A program made the position numbers and the translations under genes. This document shows, piece after piece, positions 1 through 8,529 of a stretch of DNA of 64,000 nucleotides; positions within the stretch are counted from its first letter, which is position 1; each line of letters begins with the position of its first letter. Source of the stretch: Flaviflagellibacter deserti (GTDB taxonomy: Bacteria > Pseudomonadota > Alphaproteobacteria > Rhizobiales > Methylopilaceae); NCBI RefSeq assembly GCF_042652085.1, contig NZ_JBHSJF010000001.1, forward strand, positions 248,001-312,000. The letters run 5' to 3'. The notes under the pieces were generated by a model. It made no database searches and was not told where the DNA came from. It saw only the letters and a list, made by a program, of their open reading frames with translations.

Positions 1-558
1 GAAGTAGGTGTCCTTGCCGTTCTGGGCGAGGTACAGCGCGCGCGGACCGAGCGGGTTGCCGATGCCGCCCGGCATGCCTTCGGGCCACTTCGCTGCTTCT
101 GGATCGCGCAGCTGCATCTCCTTCGGCGGATGCCATTTCGGCCATTCCTGCTTGCGGTCGATGATCGCCCGGCCGTTCCAGGCGAAGCCCTCGCGGCCGA
201 CACCGACGCCATAGCGCCTGGCCGTCCCGTTATCCTGCACGAGGTACAGGAATTTGTTGGCCGTATCGACCACGATGGTGCCCGGCTTCTCCCGGGTCGG
301 GTTCGAAACTTCCTGCCGAAGGAAGCGCGGATCCAGGTTCTTCGTGTTGATGGCGGCGATGGGGAAAGGTTCCGTCGTGATCGCGCCGTAGCCGTTCACG
401 ACCGGCGTGGACCCGGTCACCGCGGTCGCGATCTTGGTGCTGGCCGTGCCCGAAGCGGTCGGCGAACCGCCGGCGGTCTGGCAGGCGGCAAGGAAGAGCG
501 GCAGGCCGGCAACGAATGCGCGGCGGCTCAGAGCTCCGAATTCAGGAGTATCGGTCAT
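1..558 (-). CDS. L,D-transpeptidase (YkuD/ErfK family), C-terminally truncated by window edge
   Basis: The minus-strand frame is open from an ATG at 558 to base 1 (186 residues) and runs off the window, so the catalytic His/Cys region is missing. The N-terminus has a twin-arginine-like SRRAF motif, a hydrophobic stretch and LAAC, suggesting an exported lipoprotein. The visible YkuD-type features are PGTIVVDTANKFLYLV, RRYGVGVGREGFAW and NPLGPRALYL. This family makes 3-3 peptidoglycan cross-links or anchors proteins to peptidoglycan in the periplasm. The 558 start is preferred because AAAGG lies 11 bases upstream; an in-frame ATG at 609 has no such site. A perfect hairpin lies in the leader. 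Confidence 0.87.
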   Translation of the reverse strand, partial: MTDTPEFGALSRRAFVAGLPLFLAACQTAGGSPTASGTASTKIATAVTGSTPVVNGYGAITTEPFPIAAINTKNLDPRFLRQEVSNPTREKPGTIVVDTANKFLYLVQDNGTARRYGVGVGREGFAWNGRAIIDRKQEWPKWHPPKEMQLRDPEAAKWPEGMPGGIGNPLGPRALYLAQNGKDTYF

Positions 559-583
559 CGCAGTCAGAACCTTTCGTCGCCGA

Positions 584-603
584 CTCAAACGACGGCGTTT
601 GAG
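584..603 (-). other. Hairpin in leader of L,D-transpeptidase gene
   Basis: CTCAAACG (584-591) and CGTTTGAG (596-603) form a perfect 8 bp stem with a 4-base ACGG loop. It lies 26 bases upstream of the preferred start codon at 558, just before the ribosome-binding site at about 570-574. It could affect translation or be an operator half-pair. No function is established from sequence. Confidence 0.4.
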
Positions 604-676
604 GCTCATGAATACAGTGATGCGGCTGTCTTGAACCAGAGAAAACCCGCTTCTCGGAGTGTAGAATCCGGGTTGT

Positions 677-692
677 GTTGCCGCGCGGCAAC
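677..692. repeat. 16-bp perfect palindrome between rsmE and L,D-transpeptidase gene
   Basis: GTTGCCGCGCGGCAAC is a perfect palindrome. It sits just past the rsmE stop and about 120 bases upstream of the transpeptidase start. No T-run follows in either direction, so an intrinsic terminator is unlikely. A regulator-binding site is possible. Confidence 0.35.
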
Positions 693-704
693 TTAAGCGA
701 AAGT

Positions 705-1442
705 CTAAGTGCTCTCTATAGCAGCCTGTACGAGCGCTAAAGCTGCCACGGCGGCGGTGTCCGCACGCAACACACGCGGGCCGAGAGAAATGCGGATCAC
801 GCCGGGCACGCGAAGCAGGTGCTCGCGCTCCTTGTCGTCGAACCCGCCCTCGGGGCCGATGACGACTGCGATTGGCGCACCTTTGGCGGGCCGGAGAGCC
901 GCCATCGGATCGGCTTCCTCCGCCTCTTCGTCGCAGAAGACAAGCCGCCGCTGCGCGTCCCAGTTGCCGAGCAGCTTTTCGAGCGCGATCGGTTCGTCGA
1001 TCTCGGGCAGGCCGAGAATGCCGCACTGCTCGGCGGCCTCGACGGCATTGGCATGCATACGGTCGAGATTGACCCGTGCAACCTGCGTCCGGCGGGTGAT
1101 GACCGGGACGAGCCGCGAGGCACCCATCTCGACGGCCTTCTGCATCATGTAGTCCAGCCGCGCGTGCTTCAGCGGCGCGAACAGATACCAGACATCGGTC
1201 AAGGGCGTCTGGGCGCGGGTCTGCTCGCGGGCGACGGTCGTCGTGCGTTTCTTCGCGATCTCGACGATCTCGGCCCGCCATTCGCCGTCGCGGCCGTTGA
1301 ACAGCAGGATAGACTGGCCGGCCGTCAGCCGCAGGACATTGCGGAGATAGTTCGTCCGGTCGTCGTTCAGAACCACTTCGGCGCCGGCCCCCAGTGGCAG
1401 GTCCACATGGAGGCGCGGCGCCGAAAAATCATACTTCGCCAT
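705..1442 (-). CDS. rsmE: 16S rRNA (uracil1498-N3)-methyltransferase RsmE
   Basis: This 245-residue cytoplasmic SAM-dependent enzyme methylates N3 of U1498 in 16S rRNA. Residues 1-75 form the PUA-like RNA-binding part, including NYLRNVLRL. The rest is a SPOUT trefoil-knot domain with the hallmark VIGPEGGF near residue 195 and SLGPRVLRADTA near 219. Length is typical. It starts 11 bases from the stop of the upstream transglycosylase, which is on the same strand, so the two are probably co-transcribed. Confidence 0.95.
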   Translation of the reverse strand: MAKYDFSAPRLHVDLPLGAGAEVVLNDDRTNYLRNVLRLTAGQSILLFNGRDGEWRAEIVEIAKKRTTTVAREQTRAQTPLTDVWYLFAPLKHARLDYMMQKAVEMGASRLVPVITRRTQVARVNLDRMHANAVEAAEQCGILGLPEIDEPIALEKLLGNWDAQRRLVFCDEEAEEADPMAALRPAKGAPIAVVIGPEGGFDDKEREHLLRVPGVIRISLGPRVLRADTAAVAALALVQAAIEST

Positions 1443-1453
1443 CGTGTCGAGGG

Positions 1454-2266
1454 TCAGCCGCCCGAGACTTTGGTGGCGAACAGCGAGATCGCCCTCTGGT
1501 AGTTCGGCGATTTGTTCCAGCCGGCGAGCACCGCGAAATTGGCGGAGCCTTCCTGCCAGCCGCCGCCCTTCTGCCAGCCATAGCCGCGCAGATAATTTGC
1601 GGTCGAGGCAAGAACGTCGGCCTGGCTGCGGATCAGGTCCTTCTTGCCGTTGCCGTCGAAATCGACCGCGAACTTCAGATAGGACGAGGGGAGGAACTGG
1701 GTCTGGCCGATCTCGCCATGGCCCGCCCCGCGAAGTTCGGCGATAGAAAGGTCGCCGCGATCGACGATCTGCATCACCGCGAGTAGTTCGCGCTGGAAGA
1801 GGTCAGGGCGGCGGCAGTCGGATGCGAGCGAGGCAAGGCCATTGACGATTGGCTTGCCGCCGACCACGGCGCCGAAGTCTGTCTCCATCGCCCAGATCGC
1901 GACGATAACGGGACCGGGAACGCCGAACTGCGCCTCGATGCGCTTGAAGAGATCGGCATGGGACTTGAGATAGGCCTTCGCCTTGGAGACGCGGCCAGCG
2001 GTAACGCGCTTCGCCGCGAACTGCTCGAAGCTGCCCTTGAAGCTCGCGCGCACCTTGTGATCGTAGGCGATGACGGCCGCGTCGTACTTCACGCCGTTCA
2101 GCACGCTCAGCCCGCGAGAGCCGACACCCTGCCTGGCGGCATCGGCCTTGAACTGTTCGACGAAGCCCTGGAAGCCGCTCGGCGGCACGCATTGAAGGGC
2201 CAGGGCCGGCGCCGCAAAGAGGGACGCAAAGACCAACGCAACCAGATATCGAATGCCGAGCCGCAT
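1454..2266 (-). CDS. Lytic murein transglycosylase (MltB / SLT_2 type)
   Basis: This is a 270-residue exported protein with an N-terminal Sec signal (MRLGIRYLVALVFASLFA, then AALALQC-like cleavage region). The catalytic Glu is in AIWAMETDFG, and GQTQFLPSSYLKFAVDFDGNGKKDL is the region conserved in MltB-like enzymes. These enzymes cleave the MurNAc-GlcNAc bond with formation of 1,6-anhydroMurNAc in the periplasm. There is no lipobox exactly at the signal end, so a soluble periplasmic form is likely. It lies directly upstream of rsmE. Confidence 0.92.
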   Translation of the reverse strand: MRLGIRYLVALVFASLFAAPALALQCVPPSGFQGFVEQFKADAARQGVGSRGLSVLNGVKYDAAVIAYDHKVRASFKGSFEQFAAKRVTAGRVSKAKAYLKSHADLFKRIEAQFGVPGPVIVAIWAMETDFGAVVGGKPIVNGLASLASDCRRPDLFQRELLAVMQIVDRGDLSIAELRGAGHGEIGQTQFLPSSYLKFAVDFDGNGKKDLIRSQADVLASTANYLRGYGWQKGGGWQEGSANFAVLAGWNKSPNYQRAISLFATKVSGG

Positions 2267-2387
2267 ATGTGCTCTCCTAGGCTGAAACCGCCGCGACGAT
2301 ACGCATTTTCGCGTGTATCGCTAGGGGCGGCGACATCTGTTCACGATCATACTTGCGGTGAACATGCGCCTGAGGCTAATCGGCCCC

Positions 2388-3323
2388 ATGGTCAGCCTGC
2401 ATGCACAAACCGTCGCCGATGCTCCCGCCGGGAACTGGGTTGATCGCTACGCGCCGGACTGGTTGAAGCCCTTCGCGCGGCTGGCGCGATGGGACCGGCC
2501 GATCGGGGCCTGGCTCCTGTTCTGGCCGTGTGCCTGGAGCGCTGGTCTCGCCGCCGTGGCGGCCGGGACCATGCCGAACCCTTGGCACGTCGTCCTGTTC
2601 TTCATCGGCGCATTCGCGATGCGCGGGGCTGGCTGCACCTGGAACGACATCGTCGACCGTGACATCGACGCCAAGGTCGCCCGCACCGCGAGCCGGCCGC
2701 TGCCGTCGGGCCAGACCACGACAAAAAAAGCGGCCGCATTCCTCGCGCTCCAGCTCGTGGTCGGACTTCTGGTCCTCGTCCAGTTCAACCTGTTCACAAT
2801 CGTGCTCGGGATGGCGTCGGTCCTGCCGGTCATCACCTATCCGTTCATGAAGCGGATCACTTGGTGGCCGCAGGTCAATCTCGGCATCTGCTTCGGCTGG
2901 GGAGCGCTGATGGGCTGGGCGGCGGTATTCGCAGGCCTGGGGCCGGCGCCGCTGCTGCTCTATCTGGCCGCGATGGCCTGGGTGATCGGTTACGACACGA
3001 TCTATGCGTTGCAGGACATCGAGGACGACGCCCTTGTCGGCGTCCACTCGACCGCGCGCCTGTTCGGCGGACAGGTGAAGTCGTGGCTCTGGGGCTTCTA
3101 TGCGTCCACGGCCGTTCTGATTGCCGTCGCACTGTTTGCGGCGGAGGCGGGTACGGCGAGCTATCTGGGGCTGGGCGCCTTCGCATTTCATCTAGGACGA
3201 CAGATCGTGGTTCTGCGCCCGTCCGATCCGAAACAGTGCCTGGCCCTGTTCAAATCGAACAGCCCGGCCGGCTTGATCTTCTTCGCGGGATTGGTGGTGG
3301 ACGCGGCGATCCGGGCTTTCTGA
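2388..3323 (+). CDS. ubiA: 4-hydroxybenzoate polyprenyltransferase UbiA
   Basis: This inner-membrane prenyltransferase attaches the polyprenyl tail to 4-hydroxybenzoate in ubiquinone synthesis. Both Asp-rich motifs are present: NDIVDRDIDAKVART and YALQDIEDD. Multiple hydrophobic helices span the rest, and the N-terminal DRPIGAWLLFWP is typical of the family. Possible starts are GTG 2358, ATG 2364 and ATG 2388. I chose 2388 because TGAGG lies upstream and it gives the usual length (311 residues), but this is uncertain. Its stop directly abuts the stop of the convergent DUF6101 gene. Confidence 0.93.
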   Translation: MVSLHAQTVADAPAGNWVDRYAPDWLKPFARLARWDRPIGAWLLFWPCAWSAGLAAVAAGTMPNPWHVVLFFIGAFAMRGAGCTWNDIVDRDIDAKVARTASRPLPSGQTTTKKAAAFLALQLVVGLLVLVQFNLFTIVLGMASVLPVITYPFMKRITWWPQVNLGICFGWGALMGWAAVFAGLGPAPLLLYLAAMAWVIGYDTIYALQDIEDDALVGVHSTARLFGGQVKSWLWGFYASTAVLIAVALFAAEAGTASYLGLGAFAFHLGRQIVVLRPSDPKQCLALFKSNSPAGLIFFAGLVVDAAIRAF

Positions 3324-3899
3324 TCAGCCCGGAAAGATTTCGCGTTCGTCCAGATGCACGAACGGCACCATCGGCAGATGGGTCATCCGGCGGCGCGTCA
3401 GGAAACGCGGGCGGCGGCCACTCAGCAGCGCATGGCGACGGCGCGGACGCGGGCGATCGACTGTGAGTGCGCCGATACGCTTGTCGGCGGCGACCAGATG
3501 TCCGTCCATGCCCTCGATGAGGAGCGGCAGGCCGAGCGTGGTGCCCCAGAGGCGCCATTCGGCGATGACGTCCTCGTCGTCGCTCGCCTCATAGAGCGGG
3601 ATGTCGAAATCGCGGTCGCGATGGACGAGGCTGACCGCGACGCGGTCGTCTTCCTCGCGCTCGCCCGGAACGATGCGGAGAGCGATACCGCGATAGCTCG
3701 TCACCGGAAGCGCCACGTTCATCGCGACCGCACCGAGGCGACGCATCAGGAGAACGCGTTCGCTGTCCAGGGTGACCGAGCGGCGGCCATGATCGGCGGC
3801 CGCATCCGCGCAGGTAAAGCGTAGAGGAAGCGCCCTTGGATCCAGTCTTTCGTCGCGAACATTCGCGGCAGTCTGGTTGATCTCTGTCTGATGCCTCAC
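3324..3899 (-). CDS. DUF6101 family protein
   Basis: This soluble protein of about 191 residues resembles the conserved Hyphomicrobiales DUF6101 family; the function is unknown. Recognisable parts are the central YRGIALRIVP, the acidic DDEDVIAEWRLWG and the basic RPRPRRRHALLSGRRPRF. The frame extends to a TTG at 3920 with no ribosome-binding site. A GTG at 3899 has GAGAGGG four bases upstream, so I prefer it. The gene faces ubiA tail-to-tail with no gap. Confidence 0.72.
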   Translation of the reverse strand: MRHQTEINQTAANVRDERLDPRALPLRFTCADAAADHGRRSVTLDSERVLLMRRLGAVAMNVALPVTSYRGIALRIVPGEREEDDRVAVSLVHRDRDFDIPLYEASDDEDVIAEWRLWGTTLGLPLLIEGMDGHLVAADKRIGALTVDRPRPRRRHALLSGRRPRFLTRRRMTHLPMVPFVHLDEREIFPG

Positions 3900-3904
3900 G
3901 AAAC

Positions 3905-3951
3905 CCTCTCGAGGAGCCAACTCGTTGCTTGGTGGCCCGTTGTTCGAGAGG
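3905..3951. other. Inverted repeat in the DUF6101/cysQ divergent region
   Basis: CCTCTCGA (3905-3912) and TCGAGAGG (3944-3951) are complementary 8-bp arms separated by 31 bases. They lie just upstream of the preferred DUF6101 start, and one arm includes its ribosome-binding site. The remaining AT-richer stretch to 4157 probably holds the promoter of the LPS operon, but I could not define -35/-10 boxes with confidence. Confidence 0.35.
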
Positions 3952-4157
3952 ATTTTGCTTCTTCCCGGTCGAAAAGCTCTTAAGGGAACTGGTTAAGCGA
4001 AACTGACTTAGTTCGTTGGTATAAAATGCTTTTCCAAGCGACTAAGAATAGCTTTACGTTCAGAATGAATGACCTGTGAACGCGGGGCAGGCGCGGCACT
4101 TGCCGGATTGGTCCGTGCGGGCTAACTCCCGTCTCTCACCTTCAATTGGAGCTCTCA

Positions 4158-4979
4158 TTGCCGGACGGCCTCACTCGCGACCAGCTCGTCGGATTCCAGA
4201 CGGCGGTCGGCGCGATCATCCGCGAGGCCGGCGAGATTGCGCTGGGCTACGCCCGCGACGGCGCGAAGCGCTGGGTCAAGGGCGACACCTCTATCGTCAC
4301 CGAGGCTGATATCCGCGTCGACGGTTTCCTGCGTGAACGGCTGACCGATCTCGACCGCGACATCGGCTGGCTCTCCGAGGAGACGGTCGATACACCCGAC
4401 CGGCTCGATCGGGACAAAATCTGGATCGTCGATCCGATCGACGGCACGAGAGCCTTCGTCGAGGGTGTTCCCGTCTGGGTCATCTCGATCGCGCTCGTCG
4501 AGGCAGGCCGACCGACGCTCGGCATCATCTACAACCCGACCCGCGACGAACTCTTCACCGCCATCGCCAATGACGGCGCCTATCTGAACGGCCATGTCAT
4601 CCGTGCTTCGGAGAGGCCGTCGCTGACCGGCGCCGAGATCGTCGGCCCTCGTTCAATGATCGAGGACTTGGCAAACGTTGGAATCCAGGTGACCCGTGCC
4701 CCTTACGTCTATGCCCTGGCCTATCGCATGGCGAACGTCGCCGCGCACCGCGTCGATGCCGCTGTCGCCTCCACGCGTTCGAAGGATTGGGATATCGCCG
4801 CCGCCGACCTAATTCTGCACGAATCCGGCGGGCGCCTCGTCGAACTCGACGGCAGCACGCCGTCCTACAATCTGCCCGCGCCGGTTCATCAGCCGCTGAT
4901 AGGCGCGACGGAACCGCTAAATGCGTCTATACGAGCGGCGCTGAGCCGGGCCGCCGAGCGGCCCCAAACCTGGGCCTGA
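4158..4979 (+). CDS. cysQ: Inositol monophosphatase family phosphatase, CysQ-like
   Basis: This 273-residue protein belongs to the Mg/Li-sensitive sugar phosphatase fold. Motifs are GDTSIVTEAD, the metal-binding WIVDPIDGTRAFVEG and the late WDIAAADLILHESGG. The best match is 3'(2'),5'-bisphosphate nucleotidase, which hydrolyses PAP to AMP in sulfur metabolism; inositol-phosphate specificity cannot be excluded. A TTG at 4158 is the likely start, because GGAG ends six bases upstream; another TTG at 4146 lacks a site. It begins a run of tightly packed same-strand genes leading to waaA and lpxK. Confidence 0.85.
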   Translation: MPDGLTRDQLVGFQTAVGAIIREAGEIALGYARDGAKRWVKGDTSIVTEADIRVDGFLRERLTDLDRDIGWLSEETVDTPDRLDRDKIWIVDPIDGTRAFVEGVPVWVISIALVEAGRPTLGIIYNPTRDELFTAIANDGAYLNGHVIRASERPSLTGAEIVGPRSMIEDLANVGIQVTRAPYVYALAYRMANVAAHRVDAAVASTRSKDWDIAAADLILHESGGRLVELDGSTPSYNLPAPVHQPLIGATEPLNASIRAALSRAAERPQTWA

Positions 4980-4989
4980 CTGAATTCCG

Positions 4990-5226
4990 ATGAGCGAACA
5001 AGCAACCGAAATCCCGCAACTTCTCCATCTCGTCTTCGGTGGCGAGATCGATGACCTGTCAGGCGTTACGTTCCGTGACCTCGACAAGCTCGACATCGTT
5101 GGCATCTATCCGAACTACCGGACGGCGCACGCGGCCTGGAAAGCCAAGGCTCAGGCTAGCGTCGACAACGCTCACATGCGCTATTTCGTGGTCCATCTGC
5201 ACCGGTTGCTGGACCCGACGGCCTGA
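4990..5226 (+). CDS. DUF4170 domain-containing small protein
   Basis: This 78-residue soluble protein matches the alphaproteobacterial DUF4170 family, with HLVFGGEIDD, VGIYPNYRTAHAAWKAKAQ and MRYFVVHLHRLLDP. The function is unknown. It is packed between the CysQ-like phosphatase (10 bases upstream) and the DUF374 acyltransferase (6 bases downstream), so it is very probably in the LPS operon. Confidence 0.85.
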   Translation: MSEQATEIPQLLHLVFGGEIDDLSGVTFRDLDKLDIVGIYPNYRTAHAAWKAKAQASVDNAHMRYFVVHLHRLLDPTA

Positions 5227-5232
5227 TTTCCA

Positions 5233-5946
5233 ATGCTGAAGACGCTTGGACGCCGACCCGAGATTCTGGAGGCGGGGGGTACCCTGTTCGCCGCCTATGT
5301 GCGCTTCGTCGAAAAGACCACGCGCTGGAAGGTAGAGCCTGCCGATATCCGGGCCGAACTCGGGCCTGAACTCCCCGTGATCATGGCTCTCTGGCACGGC
5401 CAGCACGTGTTCACGTCGATCGCCTGGCCACGTGAGTGGCCGATGAGCGCGCTGGTCGCCCGCCATGCGGATGGCGAGATCAACGCCGTGGCGCTGCGGA
5501 AGCTCGGCTTCAACCTCATCCGCGGAGCAGGCGGCTCGGGCACCCAGAGGAAGCTCATCAAGCGCGGCGGCATGCAGGCGCTGCGCCTACTGATTCGCAC
5601 GCTGAAGGAAGGCAATTCGGTCTCGCTGACGGCCGACGTGCCGAAGATCGGCGGCGTGGTCGGGCAGGGCATCGTCGCGCTCGCCAAATTGTCGGGCAGG
5701 CCGATCTACCCGCTGGCGGTCGTCACGCGCCGTCGGATCCAGTTCAATTCCTGGGACCGCGCCACGCTCAGCCTGCCTTTCAATCGCGGCAGCATCGTCC
5801 TCGGCGATCGGATCGACGTCCCCGCCGACGCAGACGAGGCCGAACTCGAGGCAAAGCGCATCGAAGTCGGACAAGCGCTTGATCGCGTTCATGCAAGAGC
5901 CTACCAGCTTGCTGGAGGTACTCCCTGGCAAAGCCGAGATGGCTGA
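5233..5946 (+). CDS. DUF374 / lysophospholipid acyltransferase family protein
   Basis: This 237-residue protein has an acyltransferase-like fold: ALWHGQH supplies the HX4D-like active-site region, followed by GFNLIRGAGGSGTQRK and SLTADVPKIGG. In this order DUF374 proteins sit next to waaA, and a role in lipid A or phospholipid acylation is suggested by family and context, not proven. Its end overlaps the preferred waaA start by 8 bases, implying translational coupling. Confidence 0.85.
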   Translation: MLKTLGRRPEILEAGGTLFAAYVRFVEKTTRWKVEPADIRAELGPELPVIMALWHGQHVFTSIAWPREWPMSALVARHADGEINAVALRKLGFNLIRGAGGSGTQRKLIKRGGMQALRLLIRTLKEGNSVSLTADVPKIGGVVGQGIVALAKLSGRPIYPLAVVTRRRIQFNSWDRATLSLPFNRGSIVLGDRIDVPADADEAELEAKRIEVGQALDRVHARAYQLAGGTPWQSRDG

Positions 5947-7243
5947 CCAACCGCTTCTGCTTCGTGCTTACACGAGCCTGCTGACCATCGGCGGGCCTTT
6001 GGCCGCGCTCGGCGTGCTCCACACCCGGCAGAAGCGCGGCAAGGAGATGGCCGGGCGGCTCGGAGAGCGAAAGGGTCGCGCCAGTCGCGCCCGGCCCATT
6101 GGACCGCTGATCTGGGTTCATGCCGCGAGCGTCGGCGAATTCGTGTCGGTTCTTCCGCTGGTTGAGGCTCTCGTCGAGCGAGGTTTCAATCTTCTCGTTA
6201 CGACAGGTACCGTCACCTCTGCTCGCCTGGCGGCGGTCAGGCTGCCGGCCGAAGCCATCCATCAGTTCGTTCCCCTCGATGTTCCGGCATTCGCCCGCCG
6301 CTTCTACGATCACTGGAAACCCGAGCTGATCGTTTTCACCGAATCCGAACTGTGGCCGAGCCTCCTTTGGGAAGCGAAGGAGAGGTCGATCCCGGTGGTG
6401 ATCGCCAATGCGCGGATCTCGCTGAGATCCTATCGGCGCTGGCAGCGCGCGGGACGGGCGATCAGGGCGCTGCTTGACGGCGTCGATCTTTGCCTGGCGC
6501 AAAGTGAGGCGGACGCCCAGAGGCTTGCCTCGCTCGGTGCGCCCCGTGTCGAGAACGCAGGCAATCTGAAGTTCGATGTCCCACCGCCGCCCGCCGCTCC
6601 CGCTTTGCTCAGACCGCTGCGGGATGCGGTCTTCGGCCGCCCCGTCTTCGTCGCCGCCAGCACCCATCCGGGCGAGGAAGAGATCATCGCCGCGGTGCAC
6701 GCGACCAACCGGAAGAAGGCGCACAACCTCCTGACGATCATCGTTCCGCGCCACCCCGAGAGGGCTGATGAGATCGCCCAATCGCTCGAACGGTTCGGGC
6801 TTCACGTGACCTTGCGCTCGCGGCATACCGTACCGGACTGGAACACCGACATCTTCGTTGCCGATACGATCGGCGAGCTCGGCCTTTTTTATCGACTGGC
6901 CGATGTCGCCTTCGTGGGTGGATCGCTCGTCGAGCACGGCGGCCAGAATCCCATCGAGGCGGCAAAGATCGGCGTTCCTATCGTCCATGGCCCGCATGTC
7001 GGGAACTTCGCCGACATCTATCCCGCGCTCGATACCGAAAAAGGAGCGATCGAGGTCCAGGATGGGAGCCAGCTGGCCGCGACTGTCGGCAAGCTGCTCG
7101 GCGACACCGCGACACGCGAACTGATGCGCCGGGCGGCCAAGCAGGTCATGGTCCGGCAGAGCGGCGCCCTGGAGCGGACCCTGACCGCGATCGAGCCTTA
7201 TCTGCTGCAATTCAACCTCACCCGGGCCCATGCGCGCTCCTGA
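5939..7243 (+). CDS. waaA: 3-deoxy-D-manno-octulosonic acid (Kdo) transferase WaaA
   Basis: This 434-residue GT-B enzyme transfers Kdo from CMP-Kdo to lipid IVA at the inner membrane. Features are an N-terminal hydrophobic anchor (LTIGGPLAALGVL), the acceptor-side VHAASVGEFVSVLPLVE, ELWPSLLWEA and the nucleotide-binding FVGGSLVEHGGQNPIEAA. The frame opens at TTG 5879, but the ATG at 5939 gives the canonical N-terminus. It overlaps the preceding gene by 8 bases and lpxK by 14. Confidence 0.95.
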   Translation: MADQPLLLRAYTSLLTIGGPLAALGVLHTRQKRGKEMAGRLGERKGRASRARPIGPLIWVHAASVGEFVSVLPLVEALVERGFNLLVTTGTVTSARLAAVRLPAEAIHQFVPLDVPAFARRFYDHWKPELIVFTESELWPSLLWEAKERSIPVVIANARISLRSYRRWQRAGRAIRALLDGVDLCLAQSEADAQRLASLGAPRVENAGNLKFDVPPPPAAPALLRPLRDAVFGRPVFVAASTHPGEEEIIAAVHATNRKKAHNLLTIIVPRHPERADEIAQSLERFGLHVTLRSRHTVPDWNTDIFVADTIGELGLFYRLADVAFVGGSLVEHGGQNPIEAAKIGVPIVHGPHVGNFADIYPALDTEKGAIEVQDGSQLAATVGKLLGDTATRELMRRAAKQVMVRQSGALERTLTAIEPYLLQFNLTRAHARS

Positions 7244-8234
7244 TTGGTGGTGGCGCGACCGCCCGACCAATCTGGCCAGGTTTCTTGAGCCTCTGGGATC
7301 GATCATTGGTGTGATCACCGCTCGTCGTCTGGCCGAGCGGGGAGGGCGCGCCGACATCCCCGTCATCTGCGTCGGAAATCCCGTGGCCGGTGGCGCCGGC
7401 AAGACACCGACCGCCATAGCGGTAGCGGGCATTCTGAAGAGAAACGGCCGCCGTCCGGTGTTCCTGAGCCGCGGTTATGGCGGCCGTCTGGCGGGTCCGG
7501 TTCAGGTCGATCCCGCACGCCACGGATCAGTCGATGTCGGTGACGAACCGCTCCTGCTGGCTAGGTACGCTCCGGCGATTGTCTCGGGTGACCGGCTCGA
7601 AGGCGCTGCTCTTGCTGCGAGTCTCGGCGACGTCATCGTGATGGATGATGGCTTTCAGAACCCGTCGCTCTCGAAAGACCTGTCGCTTCTTGTGGTTGAT
7701 GGCGGCTCCGGGGTGGGTAACGGCCTGTGCGTCCCCGCAGGCCCGCTGCGCGCACCTCTCGACGAACAGCTAGCTCGCGCGCAGGGGCTCGTGCTGATCG
7801 GAAAAGGCGCGGCCGGCGAACGGGTCGCAAGTGCCGCCGCGGGCCGAGGCCTTGCCATTCATCGTGGGAGCCTGGAACCGGATCGTCGAGCGGCCGCCGG
7901 GCTCCGGGGATTGGATGTGCTGGCCTTCGCCGGAATAGGCCGCCCCGATAAATTCGCCGATACCCTTCGCTCTGTCGGCGCCGACGTGGTCCAACTCACC
8001 GCCTTCGGCGATCATCACCGCTTCACCGCGCATGAAGCCAGGGCGCTCCTCATGGCCGCCGAACGGGCTCAGCTGACGCTCGTCACCACAGAGAAGGACA
8101 TGGTCCGGCTCAGCGGCGCGGCGGATGCGTCTGTCCGTGAACTCGCGCGCCGCAGTCGCGTCCTGCCGGTGGCGCTCGTCTTTGAGGACGGCGATGCCCT
8201 GGCGGTTCAGATCTCAGATGTACTCAGGCCCTAG
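7230..8234 (+). CDS. lpxK: Tetraacyldisaccharide 4'-kinase LpxK
   Basis: This 334-residue inner-membrane-associated kinase phosphorylates the 4' position of the lipid A disaccharide to form lipid IVA. The modified P-loop reads GNPVAGGAGKTPTAIA. FLSRGYGG, VGDEPLLLA and MDDGFQNPSL are other LpxK signatures. It overlaps waaA by 14 bases, so the two are surely co-translated. Its 3' end overlaps the convergent DUF2093 gene by 11 bases. Confidence 0.95.
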   Translation: MRAPDWWWRDRPTNLARFLEPLGSIIGVITARRLAERGGRADIPVICVGNPVAGGAGKTPTAIAVAGILKRNGRRPVFLSRGYGGRLAGPVQVDPARHGSVDVGDEPLLLARYAPAIVSGDRLEGAALAASLGDVIVMDDGFQNPSLSKDLSLLVVDGGSGVGNGLCVPAGPLRAPLDEQLARAQGLVLIGKGAAGERVASAAAGRGLAIHRGSLEPDRRAAAGLRGLDVLAFAGIGRPDKFADTLRSVGADVVQLTAFGDHHRFTAHEARALLMAAERAQLTLVTTEKDMVRLSGAADASVRELARRSRVLPVALVFEDGDALAVQISDVLRP

Positions 8235-8451
8235 GAAGAAGGCCGAGGTCGAGGAGCCGTTTCACGGCGATCTCGGGGGAGGCGTAGGCCTCCTGCCGCT
8301 CGGCCGACCAATATCGAAGCTCGTCGAGAGGGATCTTCTCGCCGGTGACGGCGCAGCGGACGAACGAACCGGGCTTCAGCACACGAAAGTCGCCGTCCAT
8401 GTAGCGGACTTCGGCCTCGTTCGAGGGGCGCATGCGTTCGTGCTGGTTCAT
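8224..8451 (-). CDS. DUF2093 domain-containing protein
   Basis: This 75-residue protein matches the small DUF2093 family: EAEVRYMDGDFRVLKPGSFV, CAVTGEKIPLDELRYWS and RQEAYASPEIA. The function is unknown. It is convergent with lpxK and the two coding regions share 11 bases. Close neighbours of this family beside lpxK are common in the order. Confidence 0.87.
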   Translation of the reverse strand: MNQHERMRPSNEAEVRYMDGDFRVLKPGSFVRCAVTGEKIPLDELRYWSAERQEAYASPEIAVKRLLDLGLLPRA

Positions 8452-8529
8452 TGCGGCTTAGAAGGTCTCGTTTCCTGCGCGCATAGATAGCGCGCGCAGG
8501 CCCGGGACGCCATGCCGCTGATGGAAAGT

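Noticed and set aside
5780..7432. 550-residue minus-strand open frame across DUF374, waaA and lpxK
   Set aside because: It is antisense to well-supported genes and its product is Arg/Asp-rich without motifs.
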